Part shown: piece by piece, positions 1 through 8,944 of the stretch
Position numbering within the stretch: the first letter of the stretch is position 1
How the letters are laid out: each line of letters starts with the position of its first letter
Assembly: GCA_902591925.1 (NCBI GenBank)
Contig: CACJCN010000003.1
Coordinates: forward strand, 1-64,000
Origin: an uncultured SAR86 cluster bacterium
Lineage (GTDB): Bacteria; Pseudomonadota; Gammaproteobacteria; Magnimaribacterales; D2472
Reading direction: 5' to 3'
Length of the DNA stretch: 64,000 nt
Notes under the pieces: model-generated
What the model saw: the letters and a program-made list of their open reading frames with translations, nothing else
The model's database searches: none
What the model was told of the DNA's origin: nothing
Translations under genes and position numbers: made by a program

Positions 1-343
1 ATTTGAACTAAATTTTTATAGACAGATATTTGATGGCAGCACAATTAAGAAAGATATTTTATTTAAGTCTCATATAGATAAGTCCTTTTATAATAAAATT
101 TTCTTACCAATTTCATCTTTAATCTTAATATTATTTTTTGGATCGTTTATATTCACTTCACTGAGAGACTCTACAATTGGAAATAGGGTGGTTGTATCTG
201 TAGTAGGAGCTTTTATATATCAATTAATTCAAGACTTATCATCAGGTATATTTATTTCATATGGATTAACTACAATCTTAGGAATTATTCTTCCCTCAGT
301 TTTACTGATAGTAGCAAGTATGATTTCTTACAAAAAGATTTAA
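1..343 (+). CDS. lptG: LptG, C-terminal part of LPS export permease (partial)
   Basis: The gene enters from the left edge; the frame starts at base 2 and stops at 341-343, leaving about 113 C-terminal residues. LptG is one of the two inner-membrane permeases that pair with LptB2 to drive lipopolysaccharide from the inner membrane to the LptA bridge. The visible part has the family's closing pattern: a hydrophobic segment (ILILFFGSFIFTSL), the LRDSTIGNRV turn, then two more membrane segments ending SMISYKKI. LptF is a related paralog; LptG is preferred because an RDD protein commonly lies next to lptG in pseudomonads. The stop overlaps the convergent RDD gene by 4 bp. Confidence 0.8.
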   Translation, partial: FELNFYRQIFDGSTIKKDILFKSHIDKSFYNKIFLPISSLILILFFGSFIFTSLRDSTIGNRVVVSVVGAFIYQLIQDLSSGIFISYGLTTILGIILPSVLLIVASMISYKKI

Positions 344-750
344 ATTTTTTTATAAGAAGTTTTAGATAAATAATCACTCAAAGATAAATTATCTTTTGAG
401 AAATATATTAACGCTAAAGGCAGTCCTGCTAAAAAAATTGTAAAAATATTAGAAAAAAACCTAATAGTTACTTTTTTCAATGTTATTTCGCCACCATCTG
501 TACTATATATCTCAAAATTCCAAACAGCCATACCTAATGTCTTACCACCATTCATCCAAAAATAACCATAAAAAATCCATGTACTCAAAATAACAAGTAA
601 TGGTCCAACCCATTTTGTCTGAATAATGCCTCCATTGATCCATACAGCAAATGATCCAACAGCAAACCAAACTCCTAACAATAAAAATAAATCGTATACA
701 GATGCAGCGATTCTTTTAATAGGAAATACGATATACGATTTATTATTCAT
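340..750 (-). CDS. RDD family small membrane protein
   Basis: A 136-residue integral membrane protein of the RDD family (function unknown; proposed transport role in some members). The family signature is visible near the N-terminus (KRIAASVYDLFLL, residues 12-24), and the second conserved block NGGKTLGMAVWNFEI lies mid-protein. Three hydrophobic segments are recognisable. It is convergent with lptG (4-bp overlap) and divergent from the peptide transporter at 790, with only 39 bp between the starts. Upstream of the ATG on the minus strand is TACTAT-AACAAA-ATG, so the transcript could be leaderless or nearly so. Family assignment is firm; function is unknown. Confidence 0.8.
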   Translation of the reverse strand: MNNKSYIVFPIKRIAASVYDLFLLLGVWFAVGSFAVWINGGIIQTKWVGPLLVILSTWIFYGYFWMNGGKTLGMAVWNFEIYSTDGGEITLKKVTIRFFSNIFTIFLAGLPLALIYFSKDNLSLSDYLSKTSYKKI

Positions 751-789
751 TTTGTTATAGTACTAAATAATTAAAAAAAATAAATTGAT

Positions 790-2265
790 ATGAATACAAC
801 AACCGATTTTTTAGGACATCCAAAGGGTTTATTTGTATGTTTTGCTACAGAGATGTGGGAAAGATTCTCCTATTATGGTATGAGAGCTCTCCTAATATTG
901 TATTTAACAAAGCATTGGGAGTTCACAGACGCTACAAGTTATTTAATTTATGGAGCATATACTTCCCTAGTATATATCATGCCAGTCTTTGGTGGCATGC
1001 TGGCTGATCAAATTTTAGGTTCAAAAAAAGCAGTTACTTATGGTGCGATACTATTAGTGTTTGGTCATTTAGGAATGACAGTTGAGAGTAATGAGCAAAT
1101 ATTTTACTTATCACTTGCTTTAATAGTTTCTGGCGTAGGGTTTTTAAAACCTAATATATCTACCATGGTTGGAGCATTGTATGAAGAGGGTGATCCTAGA
1201 AGAGATTCAGGCTTTACTATTTTTTATATGGGTATAAATATAGGAGCTTTTACTGCAACTCTTTTATGCGGTTATTTAGGAGAGCAAGTGGGATGGGCGT
1301 ATGGATTTGGTGCAGCAGGAATTGGAATGCTATTTGGGCTAATTATTTTCTTGTGGGGCCAAAAATATCTGGAAGGTCTTGCTGAGCCACCATCAAATAA
1401 ATATCTACAAAAGATGAATGGAATAAGCTATGAGTCTTGGGCCTATATTTCAGGTATTTTTATGGTTTTGGTTACCTGGTTTTTAGTTCAAAACTCGCAA
1501 CTAGTTGGTCAACTTTTGGGTGGTTTTGGAGCTATTTTTATCGGAGCATGGTTATTATATGCACTATTTAGATGTGCTCCTGATGAGAGAAATCGATTAA
1601 TTGTTGTTGGGATATTAATATTATTTTCTTTAATTTTTTGGGCGCTTTTTGAACAAGCAGGCTCATCTTTAAATATTCTTACAGATAGAGGTGTAAACAG
1701 AGTAATATTTGGTTGGGAAGTCCCCGCATCGATGTTTCAATCTTTGAATGCTGGCTTTATTTTTACTATAGCGCCACTTTTCGCAATGCTTTGGATAGCA
1801 CTTGCAAAAAGAAATATGGAACCATCTACACCAATTAAATTTTCAATCGGTATCATTTTTGTTGGACTTGGTTTTTTAGCTTTGGTTTATGGTATGAGTT
1901 CATCTGAGGGTCTTCAAACAGGTGTTTTTTGGATAATATTGATTTATCTTCTGCATACCCTAGGTGAGTTATGTTTATCTCCTGTTGGATTGTCATCAGT
2001 GACTAAATTGTCACCTCAAAGAATTGTTGGGTTTATGATGGGAATGTGGTTTTTTGCATCAGCAGCTGGAAATTATGTTGCTGGATTAATTGCTAGAGCA
2101 ACAGCATCAGACTCGTCTGGAGTATCAAATGATGTATTTGATCTTACTCAAAAACAATCATTTATGGATGTTTATACTGATGTTGGTTTGATGGCAATTG
2201 GTTGCGGGATATTTCTAGCTATATTAACTCCTATTCTCAAAAAATTAATGCATGGCGCCAACTAA
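790..2265 (+). CDS. POT/PTR family proton-coupled oligopeptide transporter
   Basis: A 491-residue major-facilitator protein of the proton-dependent oligopeptide transporter (POT/PTR2) family, importing di- and tripeptides. The diagnostic ExxER motif is at residues 21-25 (EMWERFSYYG), followed by the family's GG(M)LADQILGSKKAV loop and about 12-14 hydrophobic segments; the FEQAGSSLN and LHTLGELCLSPVGLS blocks in the second half are also POT-typical. Length matches bacterial DtpT/DtpA-type proteins. It probably supplies amino acids and nitrogen from environmental peptides. The last 14 bases overlap the start of a small basic ORF. The exact subfamily (DtpT-like versus DtpA-like) is not resolved. 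Confidence 0.92.
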   Translation: MNTTTDFLGHPKGLFVCFATEMWERFSYYGMRALLILYLTKHWEFTDATSYLIYGAYTSLVYIMPVFGGMLADQILGSKKAVTYGAILLVFGHLGMTVESNEQIFYLSLALIVSGVGFLKPNISTMVGALYEEGDPRRDSGFTIFYMGINIGAFTATLLCGYLGEQVGWAYGFGAAGIGMLFGLIIFLWGQKYLEGLAEPPSNKYLQKMNGISYESWAYISGIFMVLVTWFLVQNSQLVGQLLGGFGAIFIGAWLLYALFRCAPDERNRLIVVGILILFSLIFWALFEQAGSSLNILTDRGVNRVIFGWEVPASMFQSLNAGFIFTIAPLFAMLWIALAKRNMEPSTPIKFSIGIIFVGLGFLALVYGMSSSEGLQTGVFWIILIYLLHTLGELCLSPVGLSSVTKLSPQRIVGFMMGMWFFASAAGNYVAGLIARATASDSSGVSNDVFDLTQKQSFMDVYTDVGLMAIGCGIFLAILTPILKKLMHGAN

Positions 2266-2380
2266 AAGAAGAAAAGATCCTGTTAAAAAGAATATGGATA
2301 AGTTCCATAAACCAAAAACTCATAAAGATAAAACAAAATATGATAGAAAGAAAAAATCTAAAGACTTTGATTCAAATTAA
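2252..2380 (+). CDS. small Lys/Arg-rich protein (42 aa), unknown function
   Basis: A 42-codon ORF starts at ATG 2252, overlaps the end of the transporter gene by 14 bases and ends TAA 2378-2380, inside the 3' end of convergent dapE. The product is highly basic (begins MAPTKRRKDPVKKNMDKF, then HKPKTHKDKTKYDRKKKSK). It resembles, from memory only, the short basic proteins of unknown function found beside housekeeping genes in other gammaproteobacteria. A DNA-, RNA- or ribosome-contacting role would fit its charge, but this is inference. AT-rich DNA readily yields Lys-rich chance ORFs, so confidence is moderate. The start overlap with the transporter suggests translational coupling if it is real. 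Confidence 0.5.
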   Translation: MAPTKRRKDPVKKNMDKFHKPKTHKDKTKYDRKKKSKDFDSN

Positions 2381-3485
2381 TCAATATCTTTTCGTAAATA
2401 TCTTTTAATTTCCAAAGCTCATCAACACTTACATGCTCATCAATTTGATGAATAGATTTATTAACAGGCCCAAGTTCAACAATTTCGGTATTCATTGCTG
2501 CAACAAAACGACCATCAGATGTACCACCTTTAGCATTTAATTCAGGTTTATATCCAGTTATTTCTTCTGATGAAGTACATACAATATCTTTGAAAAAATT
2601 ATCTTTCGTATAATAAGGATTGCCATTTAGGTCCCAGCTTAATTCATAATCTAATTCAAGATCTTTTAATATTGATTCAAATTCATATTTGAGACTATCT
2701 TCAGTTGACTCAGTTGAAAATCTAAAATTGAATGTTAACTCAAGTTCACCCGGCACTACGTTATGCGCTCCAGTGCCTGAACTTATATTAGATATCTGAA
2801 AACTCGTCGGATCAAAAGCTTCATTTCCATTATCCCAAACCTTGTTTTTTAATATTGAAATTAAATCACCTGATATTAATATTGGATTTATAACCTTTTC
2901 AGGATATGCAACATGTCCTTGTTTGCCAAAAATTTTTAGGTAACCGCCTAGGGAGCCTCGCCTGCCAATTCTTGCACAATCTGCAACTTTTTCACTTGAA
3001 GTCGGTTCTCCAACTAAACAAAAATCAATAATTTCATTATCTTCAATCATTTTTTCAATAATTTTGTCTATAAATCCATCCTTTGATGTACCTTCTTCAT
3101 TTGAGGTGAGCAAGATAGCTAATTTAAAATTAAGTTTTTTATTTGCATTAATAAAATCTTTTGCTGCTTCAACAAATGCAGCTACAGAAGATTTCATATC
3201 TGCAGCGCCTCTGCCATATAGCAAATCTCCTTCAATTGTCGCTGAAAAGGGAGGGTAGCTCCATTTTTCTTCAGGCCCACTAGGAACAACATCAGTATGG
3301 CCTAAATAACAAAAAAGCTTTTCAGAATTTCCTATGGTCGCATATAGATTTTCAACATTTTGATAATTAATTCTTTCGCATTTGAAATCAAGTTTTTTTA
3401 ATTCATCCTCAATAAGATCAAAGCAACCCATATCAGATGGTGATATAGACTTGATTCGTATTAGTTTTTGGAGAAGTTCAATCAT
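2358..3485 (-). CDS. dapE: succinyl-diaminopimelate desuccinylase DapE
   Basis: A 375-residue M20-family zinc peptidase homolog that releases succinate from N-succinyl-LL-diaminopimelate in the lysine/meso-DAP pathway. Metal and catalytic positions are visible: GHTDVVPSGP with H63 and D65, the bridging Asp in YGRGAADMKS (D96), the catalytic Glu pair in TSNEEG (E130/E131), and the late His in SIHQIDEHV. Length matches E. coli DapE (375 aa). It is the last gene of map-glnD-dapD-dapE, and its start overlaps dapD by 8 bases, so the two consecutive succinylase-branch genes are co-translated. Confidence 0.95.
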   Translation of the reverse strand: MIELLQKLIRIKSISPSDMGCFDLIEDELKKLDFKCERINYQNVENLYATIGNSEKLFCYLGHTDVVPSGPEEKWSYPPFSATIEGDLLYGRGAADMKSSVAAFVEAAKDFINANKKLNFKLAILLTSNEEGTSKDGFIDKIIEKMIEDNEIIDFCLVGEPTSSEKVADCARIGRRGSLGGYLKIFGKQGHVAYPEKVINPILISGDLISILKNKVWDNGNEAFDPTSFQISNISSGTGAHNVVPGELELTFNFRFSTESTEDSLKYEFESILKDLELDYELSWDLNGNPYYTKDNFFKDIVCTSSEEITGYKPELNAKGGTSDGRFVAAMNTEIVELGPVNKSIHQIDEHVSVDELWKLKDIYEKILINLNQSL

Positions 3486-4389
3486 TTTCGTGAAGTATTT
3501 TATTTAAAGAGGATTTCGATTTATTAATTTTTGCAATAACTTTTCCAGATAATGAATCTCGAATATATAAAAGATTTGATTTGCCTGATAGCTCTCTAGC
3601 TTTTACAAAGTTATCTCTATTATCTTTATCAATAATAGTCACTTTAGTACCTGCAGTTATGTATAATCCAGCCTCAACTATACAGTCATCACCTAAGGAA
3701 ATTCCAATTCCAGAATTCGCACCTAAAAGACAATTTTTACCAATAGAAATTTTTGTATTATTTCCTCCTGATAATGTTCCCATTGTGCTTGAGCCTCCAC
3801 CAAGATCAGAGTTATCTCCAATTATTACACCTGCAGATATCCTGCCTTCGATCATAGCCTTTCCCAAAGTCCCAGCATTAAAATTAACAAAACCTTCATG
3901 CATTATTGTTGTGCCTTCACTCAAATATGCTCCAAGCCTTACTCTAGATGCATCTGCAATTCTTACTTTATTTGGAATAATATAATCTGTTAGACAAGGA
4001 AATTTATCTAGTGATCTAATGTAAAGATCATTTTTATCAGATTTTGATTTGTTTAACCTTTCCTCTATTTCATCAATTGAAATAGGGCCTTTATTGGTCC
4101 ATACCACATTTGGTAAGGCTTCAAATAATCCATCTAAATTTATAGTATTTGGCAATACAAACTTATTTGATAATAAATGTAATTTAAAATATGCATCTAT
4201 TACTGTTTTAATTGGATTTTTTAGGTTAGTTTCTGTCCAATCAAGTTTAATTATTTGATAATTCGTGGAATCAATTTCAACAGATTTTGTATTAGTTTTT
4301 TTATTATCAAATTCTATATTTGGAAAATAGACCTCAAGAATCTGACCAGATTTAGACTTAGTTGCGATTCCTTCTCCAAATATTTTCAT
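3478..4389 (-). CDS. dapD: tetrahydrodipicolinate N-succinyltransferase DapD
   Basis: A 303-residue enzyme that succinylates tetrahydrodipicolinate with succinyl-CoA, committing to the succinylase branch of DAP/lysine synthesis. The central and C-terminal portion (from about residue 145) carries the left-handed beta-helix hexapeptide pattern (VRLGAYLSEGTTIMHEGFV, then GVIIGDNSDLGGGSSTMGT and GANSGIGISLGDDCIVEAG). The N-terminal half is the long form typical of Pseudomonas-type DapD rather than the short E. coli form, although shorter than the roughly 340 residues of that class. It lies 2 bp after glnD and overlaps dapE, forming an operon. Confidence 0.93.
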   Translation of the reverse strand: MKIFGEGIATKSKSGQILEVYFPNIEFDNKKTNTKSVEIDSTNYQIIKLDWTETNLKNPIKTVIDAYFKLHLLSNKFVLPNTINLDGLFEALPNVVWTNKGPISIDEIEERLNKSKSDKNDLYIRSLDKFPCLTDYIIPNKVRIADASRVRLGAYLSEGTTIMHEGFVNFNAGTLGKAMIEGRISAGVIIGDNSDLGGGSSTMGTLSGGNNTKISIGKNCLLGANSGIGISLGDDCIVEAGLYITAGTKVTIIDKDNRDNFVKARELSGKSNLLYIRDSLSGKVIAKINKSKSSLNKILHEND

Positions 4390-4391
4390 TT

Positions 4392-6902
4392 TTAAACCAC
4401 TTTTCTTAATTCTGAGATAATTTTTTTAACTTTATACTTTGGAACTAATTTTTTATTGAAATTCTCAACTTCAAAAGTGTCCTCAACTCTCTCACCAAGA
4501 GTATTAATTCTTGCTGAATAAATAGAAACATTATTATCGAAAAATACTTTAGCAATATTAGCTAGTAAGCCAGAACTGTCAACAGTTTCAATAGTTATTA
4601 AATTTCTGTTTTTATCTTTAATAATTGATTCATCAATTTTAATGATTTTCTCGAACTTTGAGTTATCTATCATATTCGAATTTGATATTTCAATTTTATC
4701 AAACTTGTTGAAGTTTATTTTAATTTTGGAGGTAAGTTCAATTAACTCAGATTTCTTTAGCACTCTATCGTGTCGAGAATACTTAGTAATAAATGTATTT
4801 GCTGCAAACTCTTTTTTTATTGAAGTAAAAATATTTGCATCTATTACTTCAAGACCTGCATGCTCTAATACTTTTAATAATTTATAAAACAAGCCAGGAG
4901 AATCCTTTGCTTTGATAAATATTTCTATGAGATTATTAAATTTACTTTTACTGCCAATAATAAAATCATCATCATGGTTTTTTATTATTAATTCAGATTG
5001 CCATAGAAGTGTACTCGATGAGTTTTTATTAAAATAGCTATCATCAAAATTTTTAAAATGTTCGATGATGAGACTTTGATGTTCTTTGATATCAATTTGA
5101 TTAATAACATTTTTTTGCCTATCCATAGATATCTGAGATGATGCCTTTACTGGCTCCTTATTTATCTTTGATCTCGTTAGAAGATAGAGATCTCTTAAAA
5201 GCTGGTGTTTCCAACCATTCCAAAGGGCTGGATTTGTTGCCCTGATATCATTTATTGTTAAAAGATATAAATAATCTAATCTTTCATTTCGTTCGACAAT
5301 CTTTGAAAATTCTAGAACAGTATTTGGATCCATAATATCCATTTTTTGAGAAATTGAAGACATTAATAAATGATTTTCTACTAACCATGATATTAAATTT
5401 GCATCTGTATTTGACATTCCAATTCTCTTTGCGAATCTGTAGCTTGTTTTTGCACCAATTTCAGAATGGTCACCGCCTTTACCTTTTCCAAGATCATGAA
5501 ATATTCCAGCAATATAAAGGATCTCTATTTTTCTTATTTTATTTAAAATTTCATACTCGAGCTCAAACCCAGCATGTTCATTTAATTTCATTTGTCTGAT
5601 GTTTCTTACAACTTTAAAAGTATGCTCATCTACTGTATAAACATGAAATAAATCAAATTGCATTTGTCCGACAACTTCAGAAAATTCAGGAATATATTTC
5701 TGAAGCACACCAAGAGATTTCATTGTTTTTAGAATGGAAGATAAATTATATTTAGATCTCAATATATTTTTAAACTGATCTGAATATTGTTGGTTTTTTC
5801 TAAATTCTTTATCTATTAAATTAATATTTTTTCTTATTAGAGCTTTAGTTTCAGTATCAATTGTATTAATCTTTTTATTTTTGCCTATCTCTAAAAATAT
5901 TCCAAATATGAGATCTTTATTCTTCCTGAGAATAGCATTCTTTATGCCAATCTTATTTCTGTATTTATATATTCCTGATATATTTTCATAATGATTTTTA
6001 ATTGGATTTCTTTCATTATATTTTTCATAAACAATTTCGTTAAAGTATGAAATTGAAGAAGCCATTTCATAAAAATTTTTCATCATTTTCTCTACAGATT
6101 TTTTTGCAGTTCTTTTACCAAGTTTTGCCTTTTTAGCAATCTCTACTTGTGCCTCGAAATTTAATCTATTCCTATTTGTGGAAATGTTTGTAGCAAATCT
6201 TAAACATTTAATGAAGTTATAAGCATTTACAGCATTATTTAACTCACCATAAAATAACTTTGAATTACTTATTTCATTAAGTGAACTTAAATTAAAACAA
6301 TGCTGAAGAATCCATAATGCAGACTGAAAATCTCTCAGCGTTCCGGGTGATTCTTTTAGGTCAGGTTCTAAATTATATGCAGTTGAGTAAAAATCGTTAT
6401 GTCGCTTTTGTTGCTCAACATATTTGGCGTTATAAAAATTATTTTTAGTCCATAGTTTTGAGAGGACCATATTAATTTTTTCATCCATTTCATTGTCTGA
6501 AACAATTGTTCGCCTTGTTAAGTAAGATGTGAATTCTTTAAGATCAGTTTTTGAAATTTTTTTTATATCTGATATAGATCTTACTGAATGTCCAACTTTG
6601 TATCCTCGATCCCATAAAAAAGAAATAAACTCATCAAGCTTTGTATAATTTTTTTTAGAATCCTTCTCAATTATTGATATATCAATATCAGAAATAGGAA
6701 AAATTTCCTTTCTTCCAAAGCCACCATTTGCATAAATAACAAAAGTTTTATCAAGTCCAAGATTTAAAAATTTATTTTTTAAATCTTTTTCAATTGCATT
6801 AGAATATTTTTTTAGATATTTATTTACTTTAGAAGGTTTAGAATAGATTTCTGGAAAGCTTTTTAAAAATTCTTTTTTAATCAAACTTAAATTATCTTTC
6901 AT
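4392..6902 (-). CDS. glnD: PII uridylyltransferase/uridylyl-removing enzyme GlnD
   Basis: An 836-residue bifunctional sensor of glutamine that uridylylates or deuridylylates PII proteins. The nucleotidyltransferase motif is at residues 60-74 (GGFGRKE then SDIDI, with D72 and D74). The HD phosphohydrolase motif lies near 469 (HDLGKGKGGDHSE). Two ACT domains follow: one around IEIFIKAKDSPGLFYKLLKV and one at the C-terminus (ITIETVDSSGLLANIAKVF). Slightly shorter than E. coli GlnD (890 aa) but all four domains are present. The stop overlaps nothing and dapD begins 2 bp later; the start touches the map stop codon, as in the conserved map-glnD-dapD order. Confidence 0.96.
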   Translation of the reverse strand: MKDNLSLIKKEFLKSFPEIYSKPSKVNKYLKKYSNAIEKDLKNKFLNLGLDKTFVIYANGGFGRKEIFPISDIDISIIEKDSKKNYTKLDEFISFLWDRGYKVGHSVRSISDIKKISKTDLKEFTSYLTRRTIVSDNEMDEKINMVLSKLWTKNNFYNAKYVEQQKRHNDFYSTAYNLEPDLKESPGTLRDFQSALWILQHCFNLSSLNEISNSKLFYGELNNAVNAYNFIKCLRFATNISTNRNRLNFEAQVEIAKKAKLGKRTAKKSVEKMMKNFYEMASSISYFNEIVYEKYNERNPIKNHYENISGIYKYRNKIGIKNAILRKNKDLIFGIFLEIGKNKKINTIDTETKALIRKNINLIDKEFRKNQQYSDQFKNILRSKYNLSSILKTMKSLGVLQKYIPEFSEVVGQMQFDLFHVYTVDEHTFKVVRNIRQMKLNEHAGFELEYEILNKIRKIEILYIAGIFHDLGKGKGGDHSEIGAKTSYRFAKRIGMSNTDANLISWLVENHLLMSSISQKMDIMDPNTVLEFSKIVERNERLDYLYLLTINDIRATNPALWNGWKHQLLRDLYLLTRSKINKEPVKASSQISMDRQKNVINQIDIKEHQSLIIEHFKNFDDSYFNKNSSSTLLWQSELIIKNHDDDFIIGSKSKFNNLIEIFIKAKDSPGLFYKLLKVLEHAGLEVIDANIFTSIKKEFAANTFITKYSRHDRVLKKSELIELTSKIKINFNKFDKIEISNSNMIDNSKFEKIIKIDESIIKDKNRNLITIETVDSSGLLANIAKVFFDNNVSIYSARINTLGERVEDTFEVENFNKKLVPKYKVKKIISELRKVV

Positions 6903-7669
6903 TACAACTCTTCAGTTCTTTTTGTTAAGATTTCTGACCCAGTTTTTGTAACTGCAATTGTATGCTCCCACTGAGCAGAGTTTCTTCCATCTTTAGTTTC
7001 CACTGTCCATCCATCATTAAGAGTTTTACAGTATTTTGTACCTTGATTAATCATTGGTTCTATAGTGAAGCACATGCCTTCTTTTAGCTGGATACCTGTT
7101 CCAGGCCTGCCATAGTGAAGGATCTGAGGTTCTTCATGATAAATTTTTCCAATACCATGACCACAGTAGTCTTCTACAACACTATAGTAATTTCTTTCTG
7201 CGTGTTTCTGAATGGCATTTCCAATATCTCCAAGATATGCTCCCGGTTTAACAGCCTCAATGCCCTTGTAAAGACATTCCTGAGTTATTTTTACTAATCG
7301 CTGGTTATGAGGAGCACATTTACCTACAAGAAACATCTTTGATGTATCTCCATGCCATCCATCTTTTATAACTGTTACATCAATATTAAGGATGTCTCCA
7401 TCTTTTAGAAATTTTTCATTGTTAGGTATGCCATGGCATATAACCTGATTTATGCTCGAGCAAATAGTTTTTTCATATCCTTTATAGCCAACATTTGCTG
7501 GTATGGCGTCTTGGATATTAACAATGTGATCATGACAAAGTTTATCAAGCTCACCAGTAGAAACTCCAGGTTTGACGAAGGGAGTAATCATTTCAAGAAC
7601 TTCGGCTGCTAATTTGCCAGCTATTCTCATTTTTTCAATGTCTTTAAAATTTTTTATCGAAATATTCAT
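6902..7669 (-). CDS. map: type I methionine aminopeptidase
   Basis: A 255-residue type I enzyme that removes the initiator methionine from nascent proteins. Metal-ligand motifs are in place: the two Asp region NIDVTVIKDGWHGDTS, HGIGKIYHEEP (His), FTIEPMI (Glu) and the final Glu in WTVETKDGRNSAQWEHT. Length is close to E. coli Map (264). It is the first gene of the leftward map-glnD-dapD-dapE unit; in E. coli map is likewise followed by glnD and dapD. No clear Shine-Dalgarno precedes the ATG; the upstream minus-strand sequence contains TATACA 13 nt before the start. Confidence 0.96.
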   Translation of the reverse strand: MNISIKNFKDIEKMRIAGKLAAEVLEMITPFVKPGVSTGELDKLCHDHIVNIQDAIPANVGYKGYEKTICSSINQVICHGIPNNEKFLKDGDILNIDVTVIKDGWHGDTSKMFLVGKCAPHNQRLVKITQECLYKGIEAVKPGAYLGDIGNAIQKHAERNYYSVVEDYCGHGIGKIYHEEPQILHYGRPGTGIQLKEGMCFTIEPMINQGTKYCKTLNDGWTVETKDGRNSAQWEHTIAVTKTGSEILTKRTEEL

Positions 7670-7733
7670 TTTTTTTCATTTTTGTATAGACATTAGATAA
7701 CTTAATCTATAAAGTACAATTTTAATGTCAGCC

Positions 7734-7739
7734 TATAAT
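7734..7739 (+). promoter_or_regulatory. possible -10 box for carAB
   Basis: TATAAT lies 83 bp upstream of the carA ATG in the 153-bp spacer between divergent map and carA. No good -35 hexamer is 16-18 bp upstream, so this rests on the -10 alone. The leader downstream holds a weak inverted repeat (ATTAAAA/TTTTAAT) but no GC-rich attenuator hairpin. The spacer otherwise shows nothing recognisable. Confidence 0.35.
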
Positions 7740-7822
7740 TTTAGCTCATTAAAACAAAAAAATTCTTTTAATAGTCTCCCTAAAATTTTCTCAAAATTTA
7801 ATCTTTCTAAGGTGCAATTCTA

Positions 7823-8944
7823 ATGTCATTCAAAGCCATATTAGCATTTGAAGACGGTAGTGTATTCTATGGAAAGGGGTTTGGGAAAGAAAAATATGAT
7901 GTTGGTGAGCTTGTATTTAATACATCTATGACGGGTTACCAAGAAATTGTTACAGATCCCTCATACAAAAAACAAATAATTACTTTCACACATCCACATA
8001 TTGGAAATACAGGTGTAAATATGGAAGATAATGAATCAAAAACTATTCATGCCTCAGGAATGGTAGTTAAAAACTTTTGTGACAAACCAAGTAATTGGAG
8101 GTCACAAGCCACTTTAGGCGAATTTTTAAAAAAAAATGAAGTTATAGGGATAGCAGACGTTGATACAAGGGAAATAACAACAATTTTAAGAGAAAAAGGA
8201 GCAATGAATTGTTGTATTGCATCGCTTTCAGTAATTTCTGATAAAGAAGCTGTTGCAAAAGCAAAGGCATTTGAAGGTCTAAAAGGAATGGATTTAGCAA
8301 AAGTTGTCTCCACAGATAAAGAATATAAATGGAATGAGGGAGTTTGGCCTGAGAATAATAAATTTAATGATGAATATCCTGTAGTAGCTTACGACTATGG
8401 CATTAAAGAGAATATATTAAGACTTTTAAGTGAGCACGTTGGATCTGTAAAAGTTGTAAATGCTATAACTCCATTCGAAGAAATTATTAAATATAATCCA
8501 AAAGGTATATTTTTATCTAATGGTCCGGGAGATCCTGAGCCTTGTGATTATGCTATAGAAAACATTAAAAAATTTCTAGAAAATAAGATTCCAATTTTTG
8601 GTATCTGTCTTGGTCATCAATTATTAGCTCTTGCTGGTGGGGCTAATACTTACAAAATGAAATTTGGTCATCATGGAGCAAATCACCCTGTTCAAGACAT
8701 GGCCTCCAAAGATGTTTTTATTACTAGCCAAAATCATGGCTTCGCAGTAGATGAAAACACTTTACCTAAAAATATTAAAGTTACTCATGTATCTTTATTT
8801 GACAAATCACTTCAAGGCATTGAATTTATTGATAGGCCGGCATTTAGTTTCCAAGGGCATCCTGAGGCGAGTCCCGGCCCTCAAGAGATACAGATACTTT
8901 TTGAAAAATTTAGTTCTATGGTAAAAGAGTATGCCAAAACGTAA
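7823..8944 (+). CDS. carA: carbamoyl-phosphate synthase small (glutaminase) subunit
   Basis: A 373-residue class I glutamine amidotransferase subunit that hydrolyses glutamine and passes ammonia to CarB for carbamoyl phosphate (arginine and pyrimidine synthesis). The catalytic Cys is in [15 protein letters not shown] and the His/Glu pair in [11 protein letters not shown]. The N-terminal domain carries the usual [17 protein letters not shown] block. A Shine-Dalgarno-like AAGGTG precedes the ATG at suitable distance. The end overlaps carB by 14 bases, so the two subunits are coupled. In pseudomonads dapB often precedes carA; here divergent map does. Confidence 0.97.
   Translation: MSFKAILAFEDGSVFYGKGFGKEKYDVGELVFNTSMTGYQEIVTDPSYKKQIITFTHPHIGNTGVNMEDNESKTIHASGMVVKNFCDKPSNWRSQATLGEFLKKNEVIGIADVDTREITTILREKGAMNCCIASLSVISDKEAVAKAKAFEGLKGMDLAKVVSTDKEYKWNEGVWPENNKFNDEYPVVAYDYGIKENILRLLSEHVGSVKVVNAITPFEEIIKYNPKGIFLSNGPGDPEPCDYAIENIKKFLENKIPIFGICLGHQLLALAGGANTYKMKFGHHGANHPVQDMASKDVFITSQNHGFAVDENTLPKNIKVTHVSLFDKSLQGIEFIDRPAFSFQGHPEASPGPQEIQILFEKFSSMVKEYAKT

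Noticed and set aside
2202-2408. 68-codon plus-strand ORF across the transporter/dapE junction
   Set aside because: It overlaps the transporter end by more than 60 bases and dapE by 50, with no family features; the 42-codon basic ORF in another frame is the better candidate.
7740-7800. Weak inverted repeat ATTAAAA/TTTTAAT in the carA leader as an attenuator
   Set aside because: It is AT-only, has no T run after a GC stem and no leader peptide; AT-rich DNA gives such repeats by chance.
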